Source: Aporhodopirellula sallentina SM41
Lineage (GTDB): Bacteria; Planctomycetota; Planctomycetia; Pirellulales; Pirellulaceae
Direction of reading: 5' to 3'
Assembly: GCF_000346505.1 (NCBI RefSeq)
Contig: NZ_ANOH01000443.1
Span: forward strand, 1 to 62,159
DNA: 62,159 nt
The notes beneath the pieces are model-generated. The model searched no databases, was not told where the DNA came from, and worked only from the letters and a program-made list of their open reading frames with translations. The translations under genes were made by a program, and so were the position numbers. Shown here piece after piece: positions 20,205 to 31,670 of the stretch. Within the stretch, counting starts at the first letter, position 1. Each line of letters begins with the position of its first letter.

Positions 20205-21635
20205 ATGAGATCCCGACACCGGAACGCCCTCGCTTTCTTTTCGCTCATTCAACGCCCCGCACTGCTGACCGCATCGGCACTCTGTGTGTACGCGGCGTTG
20301 TTCGGTTCAACACTGATCGGCACGGCCGCTGACACCGACCTTCGACGCGGCGACGCGGACTTCCGCAGCCGCAACGGCGACGTCTCGATCACCAGCGCGT
20401 TCCCCGGCGGCCGGATGAATCGCTGCACTCAGATCAACGACGACACGTTTGCGATCACCATCGCACCGGAATCCGACCCGATCAACGACAGCGCCTGGTA
20501 CGCCTTTCGTATTGAATCTCAACGCAAACAAACCATCCGAGTCCTGTTGCACTATGTCGGTGGTTCGCATCGCTACGAACCCAAAATCAGCCGCGATGGC
20601 GAAACCTGGCAGTCGGCAACCGAACTGATCAGCAGCGCGAGCAACTCCGGCCAAGACGTCGAGATGCGAATTCCTGTTGATGCCGAACCGCTGTGGATCG
20701 CCGGTCAAGAGTTACTCTCCACCGACGAAATTTCGCAGTGGTCCAATCAACTCACCCGGTTGCCCTATGTCGCTAAAAAACGCATCGGCCGATCCGTTCA
20801 AGGCCGCGACGTCGAACAACTGACGATCACTCAAAGCGACGATCCCGACTACGTCTACCTCATCGCTCGACAACACCCACCCGAAGTCACCGGCGCGATC
20901 GGCATGGTGCACTTCGTCGACGCCTTGGCGAGCGATTCGGAAATCGCACAAAGATTTCGCAAGCGGTTCGCCGCTTTGGTTGTTCCAACGGTGAATCCCG
21001 ATGGTGTCCACCACGGCCATTGGCGTTGCAACGCCAACGGCGTCGACCTGAACCGCGACTGGTCGCACTTCACTCAGCCGGAGACGCAAGCCGTTCGCGA
21101 GCAATTGCTTCATTGCCGACGGTCCGGTGAAGACCGGTTGTGCCTGTTCGTTGATTTTCACAGCACATACGACGACGTCTTTTACATCCCCGCACCAAAC
21201 GACCGTGTCTTCCCTGCCGGATTCACCCGACAGTGGTTTGCCGCGATCCAAAACCGTTTCCCGCGATACGATGTGGCCGTCGATGACAACCACAACGCAC
21301 ACCGCAGCACCAGCAAAGCCTGGGTGGATCGCACCCTGGGAGTCACCGCAGTGACGTACGAGTTCGGTGACGAAACCGACCGCGACACGATCCAACGCGT
21401 TGCCACCGGTGCCGCCGAAGAGATGATGCGGTTGCTGCTCGAACTCCCCGAACGAAAATCCCCTGAACGAAAATCCCACGAACAAAGATCCCGCGAAAAA
21501 GGATCATTGCTCGCGAACCAACAAACCGCGCCCCCAACACCTCGCCGGCAACTCCCCAGCCAACCACGAAACCAAAACCCGGAAATCCGGCTCGTCTCCG
21601 GTGTATCTGATGGTGAACCTGCCGTCGTACGGTAG
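20205..21635 (+). CDS. Secreted M14-family zinc carboxypeptidase
   Basis: Predicted exported metallopeptidase of 476 residues. Start ATG 20205 has GGAG nine bases upstream and gives a proper signal peptide; a TTG at 20181 would extend it. Zinc ligands are H and E in RQHPPEVTG and the later H in VDFHSTYDD; the substrate-binding NPDGVHHGHWRCNANGVDLNRDW is characteristic of M14, and the catalytic glutamate is in YEFGDETD. An N-terminal domain of about 170 residues resembles that of cytosolic carboxypeptidase-like members. The last 60 residues are low complexity, with 15-base repeats (ERKSPERKSHEQRS) that are not needed for catalysis. Confidence 0.9.
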   Translation: MRSRHRNALAFFSLIQRPALLTASALCVYAALFGSTLIGTAADTDLRRGDADFRSRNGDVSITSAFPGGRMNRCTQINDDTFAITIAPESDPINDSAWYAFRIESQRKQTIRVLLHYVGGSHRYEPKISRDGETWQSATELISSASNSGQDVEMRIPVDAEPLWIAGQELLSTDEISQWSNQLTRLPYVAKKRIGRSVQGRDVEQLTITQSDDPDYVYLIARQHPPEVTGAIGMVHFVDALASDSEIAQRFRKRFAALVVPTVNPDGVHHGHWRCNANGVDLNRDWSHFTQPETQAVREQLLHCRRSGEDRLCLFVDFHSTYDDVFYIPAPNDRVFPAGFTRQWFAAIQNRFPRYDVAVDDNHNAHRSTSKAWVDRTLGVTAVTYEFGDETDRDTIQRVATGAAEEMMRLLLELPERKSPERKSHEQRSREKGSLLANQQTAPPTPRRQLPSQPRNQNPEIRLVSGVSDGEPAVVR

Positions 21636-21874
21636 TCGCCCGGATCCTCCTCGCGAAAGCACGAATCCAAAACGCACGAACCGGTCAGCATCAGCCCATC
21701 GGACGTCGCCGGTCGAGAGCAGCGTCGCCGGATTGCCAGAGCGTCAGAGCAAGCCCCCCAAACCGATCTAGCGATTGAACCGCGAAATCGAGTACGAAAA
21801 TTGCTGCGTATTAGGTAGGTGCGGAGTCGTCCGACCTCGATTGCTGCCGCCAAAAGATTCAACCGACGAGTGCG

Positions 21875-22960
21875 ATGAAAACGCGTGGTCGACACGACTG
21901 GAATCGTCCCCCCGACAAGAACCCGCATCCGGACGCGGAAGGCGTGTTCGCGTGCGTTTCGCTGCTCATCGTCTGTGCGATTCACCGAGATTCGTTAATC
22001 GCGATGGATCCCGCCAACTGGGCATCGGTCTCGGCGTGGTTTCTGTTGATTGTCGGAATTTTCATCGCCAATCGGCTCGGTGGTCGGTTCGAATCGATGC
22101 TCGAACGGCTTCATAAACGAAACGCCATCGACGCCTCGCAGGACCAGTTCGACCGCCTGCTCGCTCAAACTCGCAAACGAGCCCGAACCGCGGCGACTGT
22201 CGGCAGCCTCGTCCTGCCTATGTTTCTGCTAGCGTCCTATATCGGCGTCTACGCTGGCGAGCAATGGCAGGCGACTCCGCGGGCCGATCGAATGTGGTTT
22301 ATCGGCGAGGTAATCTTGGAAGTCATCGCCGCACGTTTGGTGGGGCGTTACGCGGGACGCGGGATCGCCTACGGGCTGTTCGGCCGCCAATTGGTGAAAG
22401 AACGCATCAAACTCACCCTGATACCAGGCCATTCCGATGCCGCCGCTGGGCTGCGACCGATCGGCGACTACTACTTCTACCAAGCCACGATCACGGCTCT
22501 CCCCGTACTGTTCTTCGCGTTCTGGGTGCTCGCCATGCCCAACTGGACCAAGATCTGGCCGGCGAGCGATTCCGATTTCGAATCTCAGTGGAAGAACACC
22601 TATTTAATTTTCTTCTTGGTCACGATCGGCATCGAACTGCTCACCTTCGCGTTGCCGCTTTGGTTCTTTCACCAACAAATGTCCCTGCAAAAGAAGCAGA
22701 TGCAATCTCGCGTCGATGAACTCAGCGCGCGTCTGTACCGGCTGCAACAATCATCGCGAGATTCCAACCAGCCACCCGATGATGGCGCTGACCGAGCGAG
22801 CTTGATCGACCAAATCGCATCGCTCGAGAACCTCCCGACGTGGCCGCTCGCTCCCGATGTCCGCCAACGCTTCGCCTGGGGCAACCTCGCGTTCCTAGCT
22901 TCGCCAGCCCTGCAGATGTCCCAAACGGTTCTCGACGCGGTGAAGGCCGCAGTGACTTAG
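21875..22960 (+). CDS. Polytopic membrane protein of unknown function
   Basis: Unrecognised protein of up to 361 residues with about six hydrophobic segments (two between residues 25 and 68, then near 105-125, 145-160, 215-235 and 250-270). A cytoplasmic coiled-coil (HQQMSLQKKQMQSRVDELSARLYRLQQ) follows the last span, and the C-terminus is soluble. The start is unsure: ATG 22004 (MDPANWAS) would drop the first hydrophobic segment. No operon partner is present. Confidence 0.7.
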   Translation: MKTRGRHDWNRPPDKNPHPDAEGVFACVSLLIVCAIHRDSLIAMDPANWASVSAWFLLIVGIFIANRLGGRFESMLERLHKRNAIDASQDQFDRLLAQTRKRARTAATVGSLVLPMFLLASYIGVYAGEQWQATPRADRMWFIGEVILEVIAARLVGRYAGRGIAYGLFGRQLVKERIKLTLIPGHSDAAAGLRPIGDYYFYQATITALPVLFFAFWVLAMPNWTKIWPASDSDFESQWKNTYLIFFLVTIGIELLTFALPLWFFHQQMSLQKKQMQSRVDELSARLYRLQQSSRDSNQPPDDGADRASLIDQIASLENLPTWPLAPDVRQRFAWGNLAFLASPALQMSQTVLDAVKAAVT

Positions 22961-23291
22961 AACCGATTGAAAAGAGTGAGCTGAGTCGCCAAAGCACACG
23001 TCGCCAAAGAACACTTAAACAGCTCACAGCATTTTGAAGTTTGACGTGTCCGATTCCTGTCGCTGGATTCGCCGGACATGAAGCCACCGAAATCTTGCGA
23101 TATCGGCGAGATCATTCCTAAGAACACTCGCACGCGTGACAACCGTGGCGATCCCCCGAAGCAGATCGGTTGCAAGAGACTCGGGAGCATTTGCCAGACG
23201 GCACGTGCCCGACCACGGGAACTGAATTCGCGAAAATTCAGCCCCGAGGTCCGGCATATCAAAACATCAGCTCCGTCTGATTACAAACGAC
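22961..23291. other. Intergenic region holding repeat copy A
   Basis: Convergent 3' ends face each other here. The middle is filled by one copy of the dispersed element also found near 28.4 and 39.0 kb, in inverse orientation. No gene or clear terminator was found. Confidence 0.4.
23029..23110 (-). repeat. Dispersed ~100-base element, copy A (inverse orientation)
   Basis: Read on the minus strand, the core CCGATATCGCAAGATTTCGG, then GTGGC and GGCGAATCCAGCGACAGG align with the copies at 28346-28445 and 38933-39031. The end matching CAAAACGC of the third copy is present (CAAAATGC), while the other end has diverged. Confidence 0.7.
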
Positions 23292-26005
<2,714 letters not shown>

Positions 26006-26665
26006 TCACCCCCGCAGCGTTTCCAAGCCATCCAAAACTAACTTCAAACCGAATTGAAGATCATGCACCCCGTCATGACTCTTCGCGATGATCTCTTTGG
26101 ACATCCCGTGCAAATACGGGAAATCATCTTGTGGGATTTGCGGGAGAAACTCTTTGGCAACGTCTGCGTACTCCTCCGGAGCAAACGGAAAGTTGAGTTT
26201 CTGCAACGTGAAGCCGTACGTGAAGCTGTCGATCGCGTTCCAAGCGTGATCGGCATCGGCATATGAAAACCCGGCTTCGACAAGACATCCGATCGTCGCA
26301 TCAACATATCGCAGCATCATGGGCCCTATGTTTGGGCGCGAGACGATCAACATCGTCGCCCAAGGGTGCTGCATCAAAACCAAGTGTGCGGAATTCGCTC
26401 GCCGGAGCATCTCGTTTCGCCAGTCGCCACCGACAACCGGCACTTCGATCTCTCCGACCACCTTTTCGACGATCCCGTCGAGAATTTCGTCTTTGTTGGC
26501 GACGTGATTGTAAAGCGACATCGCTTCGACCCGTAGCTTTTGCGCGAGCTTTCTCATCGAAAGCGAGTCGATCCCGCCTGAATCGGCCAATTTCACCGCC
26601 GCGTTGAGCACCCGGTCCTTTGTCAACGCGGAACGGCGTTTGGCTTCCCGTTTGATCTTCGCCAT
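26006..26665 (-). CDS. TetR-family transcriptional regulator
   Basis: Regulator of 219 residues. The N-terminal helix-turn-helix is LADSGGIDSLSMRKLAQKLRVEAMSLYNHVANKDEILDGI; the remainder fits the tetracycline-repressor type C-terminal ligand domain. It is divergent from a dehydrogenase gene, with two matching palindromic sites in the gap (26713-26725 and 26746-26760), so it most likely represses itself and that gene until a small ligand binds. Confidence 0.92.
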   Translation of the reverse strand: MAKIKREAKRRSALTKDRVLNAAVKLADSGGIDSLSMRKLAQKLRVEAMSLYNHVANKDEILDGIVEKVVGEIEVPVVGGDWRNEMLRRANSAHLVLMQHPWATMLIVSRPNIGPMMLRYVDATIGCLVEAGFSYADADHAWNAIDSFTYGFTLQKLNFPFAPEEYADVAKEFLPQIPQDDFPYLHGMSKEIIAKSHDGVHDLQFGLKLVLDGLETLRG

Positions 26666-26711
26666 TCACACTCCTCGAATATCCGGCTCGTTCCAATTTC
26701 CAGCTTGACTC

Positions 26712-26760
26712 ACTTACAGCGTAAGCATACTATCAAAAAAACGCAACTTACAGCGCAAGT
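26712..26760. promoter_or_regulatory. Paired candidate TetR operators
   Basis: ACTTACAGCGTAAGC at 26712-26726 contains a CTTAC/GTAAG inverted repeat; ACTTACAGCGCAAGT at 26746-26760 is a 15-base near-copy with symmetric ACTT/AAGT ends. Centres lie 34 bases apart, about three helical turns, between the divergent regulator and dehydrogenase genes. This is the normal arrangement for TetR autoregulation. Confidence 0.65.
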
Positions 26761-26770
26761 CAAAAACGAT

Positions 26771-26834
26771 CCGTTCACCGACCGATCCGTTCACCGACCG
26801 ATCCGTTCACCGACCGATGCGTTCACCGACCATC
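26771..26834. repeat. Four-copy 16-base tandem repeat
   Basis: CCGTTCACCGACCGAT is repeated exactly at 26771-26786, 26787-26802 and 26803-26818, and a fourth copy with two changes follows to 26834. It lies between the operator pair and the dehydrogenase start codon, in the expected 5' leader. Confidence 0.9.
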
Positions 26835-26864
26835 GTCACTTCGAACCACACCACTGTCAAAACG

Positions 26865-27871
26865 ATGAAAGCGATCTATCACGAAGAATACGGTTCGTTT
26901 GACGATCTTCGCTTGACCGATATCGAAGCCCCAATCCCCCGGGACAACGAAGTTTTGGTCCGTGTGCATGCCGCCGGACTTCACGTGGGCGATTGCTTTG
27001 GCGTCCGAGGTTCTCCGCTTTTGATGCGTGTCGAATCGGGATGGTGGAAACCCAAGTACGGCGTGCCCGGATACGACGTTGCCGGAACGGTGGAAGCGAT
27101 TGGCTGCAACGTCCGCTCGTTGCAACGCGGCGACGAGGTATTCGGCTACTGCTCGGGATCGTGTGCCGAATTCACCGTCGCGGATGAAAAGACGCTCTCT
27201 AAGAAACCTACCTCTGCCCTTTTTCGGACGCGGCATCGCTTCCCACGTCGGGCCTCGCGGCGCTGCATGCGATGCGAGACGTCGCCAAGGTCCAACCCGG
27301 CCAACACGTGCTAGTCATCGGAGCCTCCGGGGGCGTCGGCAGCTTTGCAATCCAAATCGCAAAAGCATACGGCGCGATCGTTACCGGAGTTTGTAGCGAG
27401 GCCAACTCAGAAGTAGTGCGTTCGCTCGGTGCCGACCACGTGATCGCCTACGACCGCGAAGACTTCACCCAGAGCGAACCACGGTACGATGTGATCTTCG
27501 ACAACATCGAGAACCGCACTTTGGCGGAATGCCGCCGGGTCCTGAAACCCAGCGGAACGATGATCCTCAACAGTGGGACGGGAGCCCAAGGTCTGGCGAT
27601 GATGGTTCGATTGATCCGGCCGTTGCTTCTATCGCCCTGGACCCGGCAAAATTTGCGGCGTTATCTCTCGGTCCCCAATCACGACGATCTTGATGTCCTC
27701 ATGAACCTCGTCGAGAGCCAAGGGGTCCGCCCGCTGATCGGAAAGACATATCCTCTCGCCGAAACCCCCGAGGCGCTTCGCAACATTGATCGCGGACATG
27801 CAAAAGGGAAAACAATCATTCATGTTCTCAACAAACCGCCATCCTCCGGTTCCTCTCAAGCAATCTCATGA
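26865..27871 (+). CDS. Medium-chain NAD(P)-dependent dehydrogenase, apparent frameshift
   Basis: Zinc-independent alcohol dehydrogenase/quinone-reductase-like protein of about 335 residues when repaired. The first frame (26865-27314) has MKAIYHEEYGSFDDL, VHAAGLHVGD and PGYDVAGTVEAIG; it breaks after DEKTLSKKPTS. The second frame (27272-27871 as an ORF, but coding from about 27216) continues PFSDAASLPTSGLAALHAM and the Rossmann motif VIGASGGVGSFAIQIAKAYG. One base appears to be missing around 27208-27226, beside CCCTTTTT. The stop overlaps the start of the DUF1569 gene (ATGA). It is probably repressed by the divergent TetR protein. Whether it is a pseudogene or a sequencing fault is open. Confidence 0.85.
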
Positions 27872-28335
27872 GCAATCTCCGCGACCTGCAATTTGAAAAC
27901 CTCGACACCGCCGTTGCGGAAGCCCGCCTGCTGCTTCGCGAAGGCTACACCCGCCAAGGCAACTGGACGCTCGGGCAGATCTGCCGACACTTGATCTTGG
28001 TGCAAGACCCGAGTGTTGACGGCTACCCAAAGTGGATGTCGCTGTTCGCGTTCATGCGTCCGATCATGCGACGGTTCTTGCTGCCCAAAATACTCAGCAA
28101 GGATTCCCCTCGCGGCATCCGCACCTCGTCGATGTTTGTTCCTCCCGAGAATGTTGACGACGCCTCCGAAGTCGAGGCGTTTGCCAAGAGCGTCGAGCGA
28201 GTCCATCGCCACGTGGGCAAATACCATCCGCATCCCGCGTTTGGCAAACAATCACGTGACATGATCGAACAAATTCATTCCGCTCACGCCGCTCACCACC
28301 TCAGATTTCTTACCCCGTCAAACCCGGCTTCCTAG
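27868..28335 (+). CDS. DUF1569 (DinB-like) protein
   Basis: Cytoplasmic protein of 155 residues resembling DUF1569, a four-helix DinB-like fold of unknown role. Conserved features visible are NWTLGQICRHL near residue 32, and histidines in HRHVGKYHPHPAFG and HSAHAAHHLRFL that could bind a metal. Its ATG overlaps the stop of the dehydrogenase by four bases, so the two are translated together and share the TetR-controlled promoter. The Phe-Gly-KxS/D-HxxHHxxFL end is typical of the family. Confidence 0.82.
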   Translation: MSNLRDLQFENLDTAVAEARLLLREGYTRQGNWTLGQICRHLILVQDPSVDGYPKWMSLFAFMRPIMRRFLLPKILSKDSPRGIRTSSMFVPPENVDDASEVEAFAKSVERVHRHVGKYHPHPAFGKQSRDMIEQIHSAHAAHHLRFLTPSNPAS

Positions 28336-28345
28336 GTCGACGAAA

Positions 28346-28445
28346 GCGTTTTCAAAAGTGACGTGCCCGATGTCGCCAAGCGTCGGGAGGCCTGAATCCT
28401 GGCGAGCCTAGCGACCAAGATCAGGCACATCAGATTCCAAAATCC
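28346..28445 (+). repeat. Dispersed ~100-base element, copy B
   Basis: Begins GCGTTTTCAAAAGTGACGTG and ends near CCAAAATCC. Inside, CCGATGTCGCC and CCTGGCGAGCCTAGCGACC align with copies A and C. TGACGTGCCCGAT near the left pairs with ATCAGGCACATCA near the right in inverted orientation (11 of 13), so the element has terminal inverted repeats. Confidence 0.7.
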
Positions 28446-28519
28446 ACCAGGGTATCGAAATCCTCTAAGGTAGCGAAACTCGCCAACGGATTGTCGATTT
28501 AATCAAGAGTCAACCTGTT

Positions 28520-28590
28520 TTCGTTTAACCGGTAGCCGTAGGCGACGTGGCAGTGGCAAGCAGGTCGCCTTTGGCTGCCCGTTAAACGAA
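28520..28590. repeat. 27-base inverted repeat with 17-base loop
   Basis: 28520-28546 and 28564-28590 are inverted copies matching at 23 of 27 positions; both arms contain CGTTTAAC and GGCGAC. It would fold into a very stable hairpin in RNA or a cruciform in DNA. It has no T-run and lies between a rightward and a leftward gene end, so it could block read-through in both directions, or be a REP-like dispersed repeat. Confidence 0.8.
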
Positions 28591-28652
28591 TAAATCAACA
28601 GCCCGCCAAGAGTTTCGGCGAGCCCCGCGAATTACCAAGAATCTCGGGACGG

Positions 28653-29090
28653 TCACCGACCACGACCTCGAAATCCGCTTGCTTGCGTGCGAGCCTGCAT
28701 CGCCGCGTCGGTGGTCTGTGTCGCTTGAGCCTGCATCATTTGCCTTAGCGCCGCCAACGCACTTTGCAATTCAGTTTGATCAAGACCGCCACTTTCGTCG
28801 GCATCGAAATTGGCGAGCATCATCGTCGCGAGCTGTTCAATGGTCGGCATGCTCTGCGTCGCGGACGTCAATGCACTCGCTTGGCTCGTTGTCGTGTTTT
28901 GCTGTGCACGGGACAACATCGCCTGGGTTTCATCAACTTCAGCGTCACGTTGCATCCGCGGCGGTCCCGTTTGATTCCCGCCACCGCGACGGGGACGTTG
29001 GGCTTGGGCGGGTAACGCCATCGCGATCGAGAAGACCAACACGACAGCCGAGCAGATTGAGAGATTCATGATTGAGTAGTTTCGCATCAT
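28653..29090 (-). CDS. Small secreted EF-hand protein
   Basis: Predicted 145-residue exported protein with a signal peptide ending at AQAQ. One canonical EF-hand loop, FDADESGGLDQTEL near residues 94-106, should bind calcium. The N-terminal mature part is Arg/Gly/Gln rich and the C-terminus Gln/Ala/Thr rich and probably helical or disordered. Several start codons are possible (29090, 29087, 29069). It follows the acidic repeat protein on the same strand, 113 bases downstream; both are likely calcium-related envelope proteins. Confidence 0.75.
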   Translation of the reverse strand: MMRNYSIMNLSICSAVVLVFSIAMALPAQAQRPRRGGGNQTGPPRMQRDAEVDETQAMLSRAQQNTTTSQASALTSATQSMPTIEQLATMMLANFDADESGGLDQTELQSALAALRQMMQAQATQTTDAAMQARTQASGFRGRGR

Positions 29091-29203
29091 TGGATTCCTA
29101 AAAGAGTCTGAAATTGGAAAGAGCGTTTTTCATAGGTTTCGGATAACTGTCGGTTTGGAAGCTATCCGATTGAAAGCTATCCGTTCTAAAAAAGAGTGGG
29201 CCC

Positions 29204-30547
29204 CTAGCATTGCTCGGTTCTTGCTTGTCCGGTTCGGCCGCGTCGTCGCTGAACCTCTTCACGAGCGGCTTGATCGCCCAGGCCGAGATCGGTTTCGGCG
29301 AGCATGGTCTCGTCATCGGTAGCGTCAATGACATCGTCGATATCCGTCGAATCATCGCCAGCATCTTCATCGCCAGCATCTTCATCGCCAGCATCTTCAT
29401 CGCTAGCATCTTCATCGCTAGCATCTTCATCGCCAACATCCTCCACTGTGGTCAGTTCGGAGTCCCCGTCATCAATAGTGGTCTCATCGACGGTGTCATC
29501 GGTCGTGGTAGTCGTGTTGTCGCTAACGTCTCCTTCGTCCGTCTCTTCGGTGTCTGCTTCACCGTCGATATTCCCACACGCTCCTTGGTCGAGCCCCTGT
29601 TGATCGAAACCGCGATGCCCGCGTTCCCGATGTCCAGCGAGGTACTCACCGTGATCGACTAGGATTGAGGAGTCGCCCTCATCCACCCCATCGGTTTCAT
29701 CGATTTGCTCTTCGACATCACCGTCGACCTCGCTATCGGAAACTTCATCGAATGCCGGCCCCGTCAATTCACCCTCAACGGTTCCGTCCACCGTGACGCT
29801 GTTTTCGCCTTCACCCAACGACGCGTTCACGTTTCCAGCCACAATCGATTCGGCGAGAAGAGTGACGGTATCGTCATCGATGCCGCCGCGGAGATTGAGA
29901 TCACCGGCAATCTGGCCGGCGACATCAACGGCATTTTCACCGTCGCCCAAACCAACACGAACGTTGCCACCGATTTCGGCATCCTCACCGATGGAAACAG
30001 CGTCATCTCCCTCGCCACCACACGCGTTGAAGTCTCCTTCGACATCGCCATCGACGACCACCGCGTTGTCACCATCACCGAGAGCGGCGGCGACACTACC
30101 GCCGACGGACGCTCCCTCGGCGATCGACACAGTATCGTTGCCGCCAGCGGTCGCGACCGCGACGTCGCCGGAAATCGTCCCGCCGTCGAGGCTAACAGAA
30201 TTGTCACCGCCACCCAGCGCGGCGTAGACGGAATCCACGGCAACCGAGTTCGCCGACAAATCGATCGACACGGAATCGTCAGCACCGGCTCCCTCACCGT
30301 CGAGGTGTATCACAATATCATCACTGACCCCTTCAACAACTTCGACGAGGTCTTCACCGTCGGCACCGGCCCCGGTTTCGGTCACCTGCAACGTTCCGTC
30401 GCCCTGATCAACGATCGCGATCTCACCTTCGGCGTCACCCTCCACGAACAGCGAACCGTCCACCACCGAGATTGCCGCGGCTAGCACCCGCCGAGTTTCG
30501 AGGCCTTCAATCCCACGCAAGCGTCGTCGAGTTTTTTGATATTTCAT
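29204..30547 (-). CDS. Acidic secreted repeat protein with planctomycete-type N-terminus
   Basis: Unrecognised 447-residue protein. [18 protein letters not shown] at residues 7-24 matches the LEPR-like N-terminal motif seen on large exported planctomycete proteins. Residues 25-265 hold repeats of about 28 residues with the pattern [18 protein letters not shown], alternating V-x-V strands and Gly/Asp turns, consistent with a beta-solenoid. Residues 265-420 are highly acidic, with a run of [10 protein letters not shown] pentads, and the C-terminus is abruptly basic. It is probably a surface or matrix calcium-binding protein. Confidence 0.75.
29355..29435. repeat. 15-base in-frame minisatellite
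   Basis: Units of the form CAGCATCTTCATCGC repeat about six times inside the acidic protein gene and encode [10 protein letters not shown] on the minus strand. Copy identity is high, so the array may vary in length between strains. Confidence 0.85.
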
Positions 30548-31187
30548 TGCTGAGGGTCCTTTGAATGGGGAATCGTTTCACATGGACCAAAACCTGATTT
30601 GCGAATGGCCACTCTTAAGTGAGTCCGAGTTTTCCAGACCGTTGTCACTCGCGATCATTTTTGACCGGCTCGCCACAGAGCAAGTCACCACCGAAAAACC
30701 ATTGCGGCCGAATCATCAACACCATCGACCGCCAAAGATCGTTCGAGTTTGGCGAGTTCGTTTTCAGCCCAAAGGAAGTCGTACCGCGACCACTCGGCCG
30801 GCTCTTCAAACGAGGCATCCATTTCCCGCTGCTCGAGAGCGAGCGTGGACACATCGCAGTCGCCAACCGGTCCGGCATATGAGCGTCCCGACGTAGTCAA
30901 CCGAACGCCCATCGACATCGCACAAAGCCCACCATGAGTAGAACGACCACCGAAAACATCTCTTCCATAGAAGGCCGCTATCGATCGTCCGGCGCCACGT
31001 ATTCATGTTAAAAAAGCAAGCAAACTACTTTTGCTCACGTATAAGCCCCGCCCGGGCTTGAGCTAATAGGTGCCGAGCACGGGCTGGATATTGCCGGGGA
31101 GACGAGTGTCGTGATCACACGTTCCACTTGGAACGCAGCGGCTACTACCTAATTGTGAAGCGGGCCCTCATCCGGTAAACAGGAATC
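30548..31187. other. 640-base region with at most one doubtful small gene
   Basis: Apart from the weak frame listed at 30685-30918 (-), nothing coding is evident. AAGCCC and GGGCTT flank a short C-rich loop near 31045-31061. A stretch MFSVVVLLMVGFV readable on the minus strand near 30950 would be a membrane helix but is followed by a stop within eight codons. Confidence 0.35.
30685..30918 (-). CDS. Possible small hypothetical protein (doubtful)
   Basis: A 77-residue frame whose second half (LEQREMDASFEEPAEWSRYDFLWAENELAKLERSL) has the acidic, helical composition of real protein, unlike the first 20 residues. A short hydrophobic frame lies just upstream in another phase, so this could be the soluble tail of a one-span membrane protein broken by a frameshift, or chance. 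I do not recognise it. Confidence 0.3.
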   Translation of the reverse strand: MSMGVRLTTSGRSYAGPVGDCDVSTLALEQREMDASFEEPAEWSRYDFLWAENELAKLERSLAVDGVDDSAAMVFRW

Positions 31188-31385
31188 ATGTCAGAAGATT
31201 CCAAACCGCCGCGCAGCACCCCCGATTCCAACCGCCCCCTCGAACGCGACGCCAGTCCCGGCACGTGTTTGTCCGATCCAGCCTGCCCGGTCTGTGGCGG
31301 GCGGCTGATTGATATTCGCGGCAAACTGCAATGCACTGCCTGCCATCGAATCTGCGAAACCTGCTGCGAAGGCGGGCGGGGCTAG
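31188..31385 (+). CDS. Small zinc-ribbon protein
   Basis: Predicted 65-residue protein. The first 30 residues are polar and disordered; the rest has CPVCGG and, 16 residues on, CTACHRICETCC, a four-cysteine zinc ribbon with extra cysteines. AGGAA lies shortly before the ATG. It may be a nucleic-acid- or protein-binding adaptor, but no partner is evident. It stands in a non-coding region, with the convergent sulfatase 286 bases away. Confidence 0.6.
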   Translation: MSEDSKPPRSTPDSNRPLERDASPGTCLSDPACPVCGGRLIDIRGKLQCTACHRICETCCEGGRG

Positions 31386-31670
31386 AGCGTTTCCAACAAG
31401 GATTTGAAACGTAGGGCTGGTTCCCAACAGCCGATTCGAATCAGCCGGCAGGAACGTTTCGTTCGGGAACATTTGCAACAAATTCCTGGGCCAGCCCCAA
31501 CACGTTGCCTTGGGTTGAGATAGCATCGTCCCGTTGGGCTGTTCTCCGCGATTGATGGTCTCTATTGTTTCGCATCCGCCGCGGCCAAAACCAACCGACT
31601 GAGAACGTGTTCGATAGGCTCGAAACCGTTAATCAGCGCTGCCAGTGCAAGTCCCCGTTTCTCCCACGGT

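Noticed and set aside
26701-26834. CRISPR-like array upstream of the dehydrogenase
   Set aside because: The units abut each other without spacers and the period is 16 bases; there are no cas genes.
31191-31526. 111-residue minus-strand frame opposite the zinc-ribbon gene
   Set aside because: The plus-strand frame has an ordered cysteine pattern and AGGAA before ATG; the minus frame has none of these.
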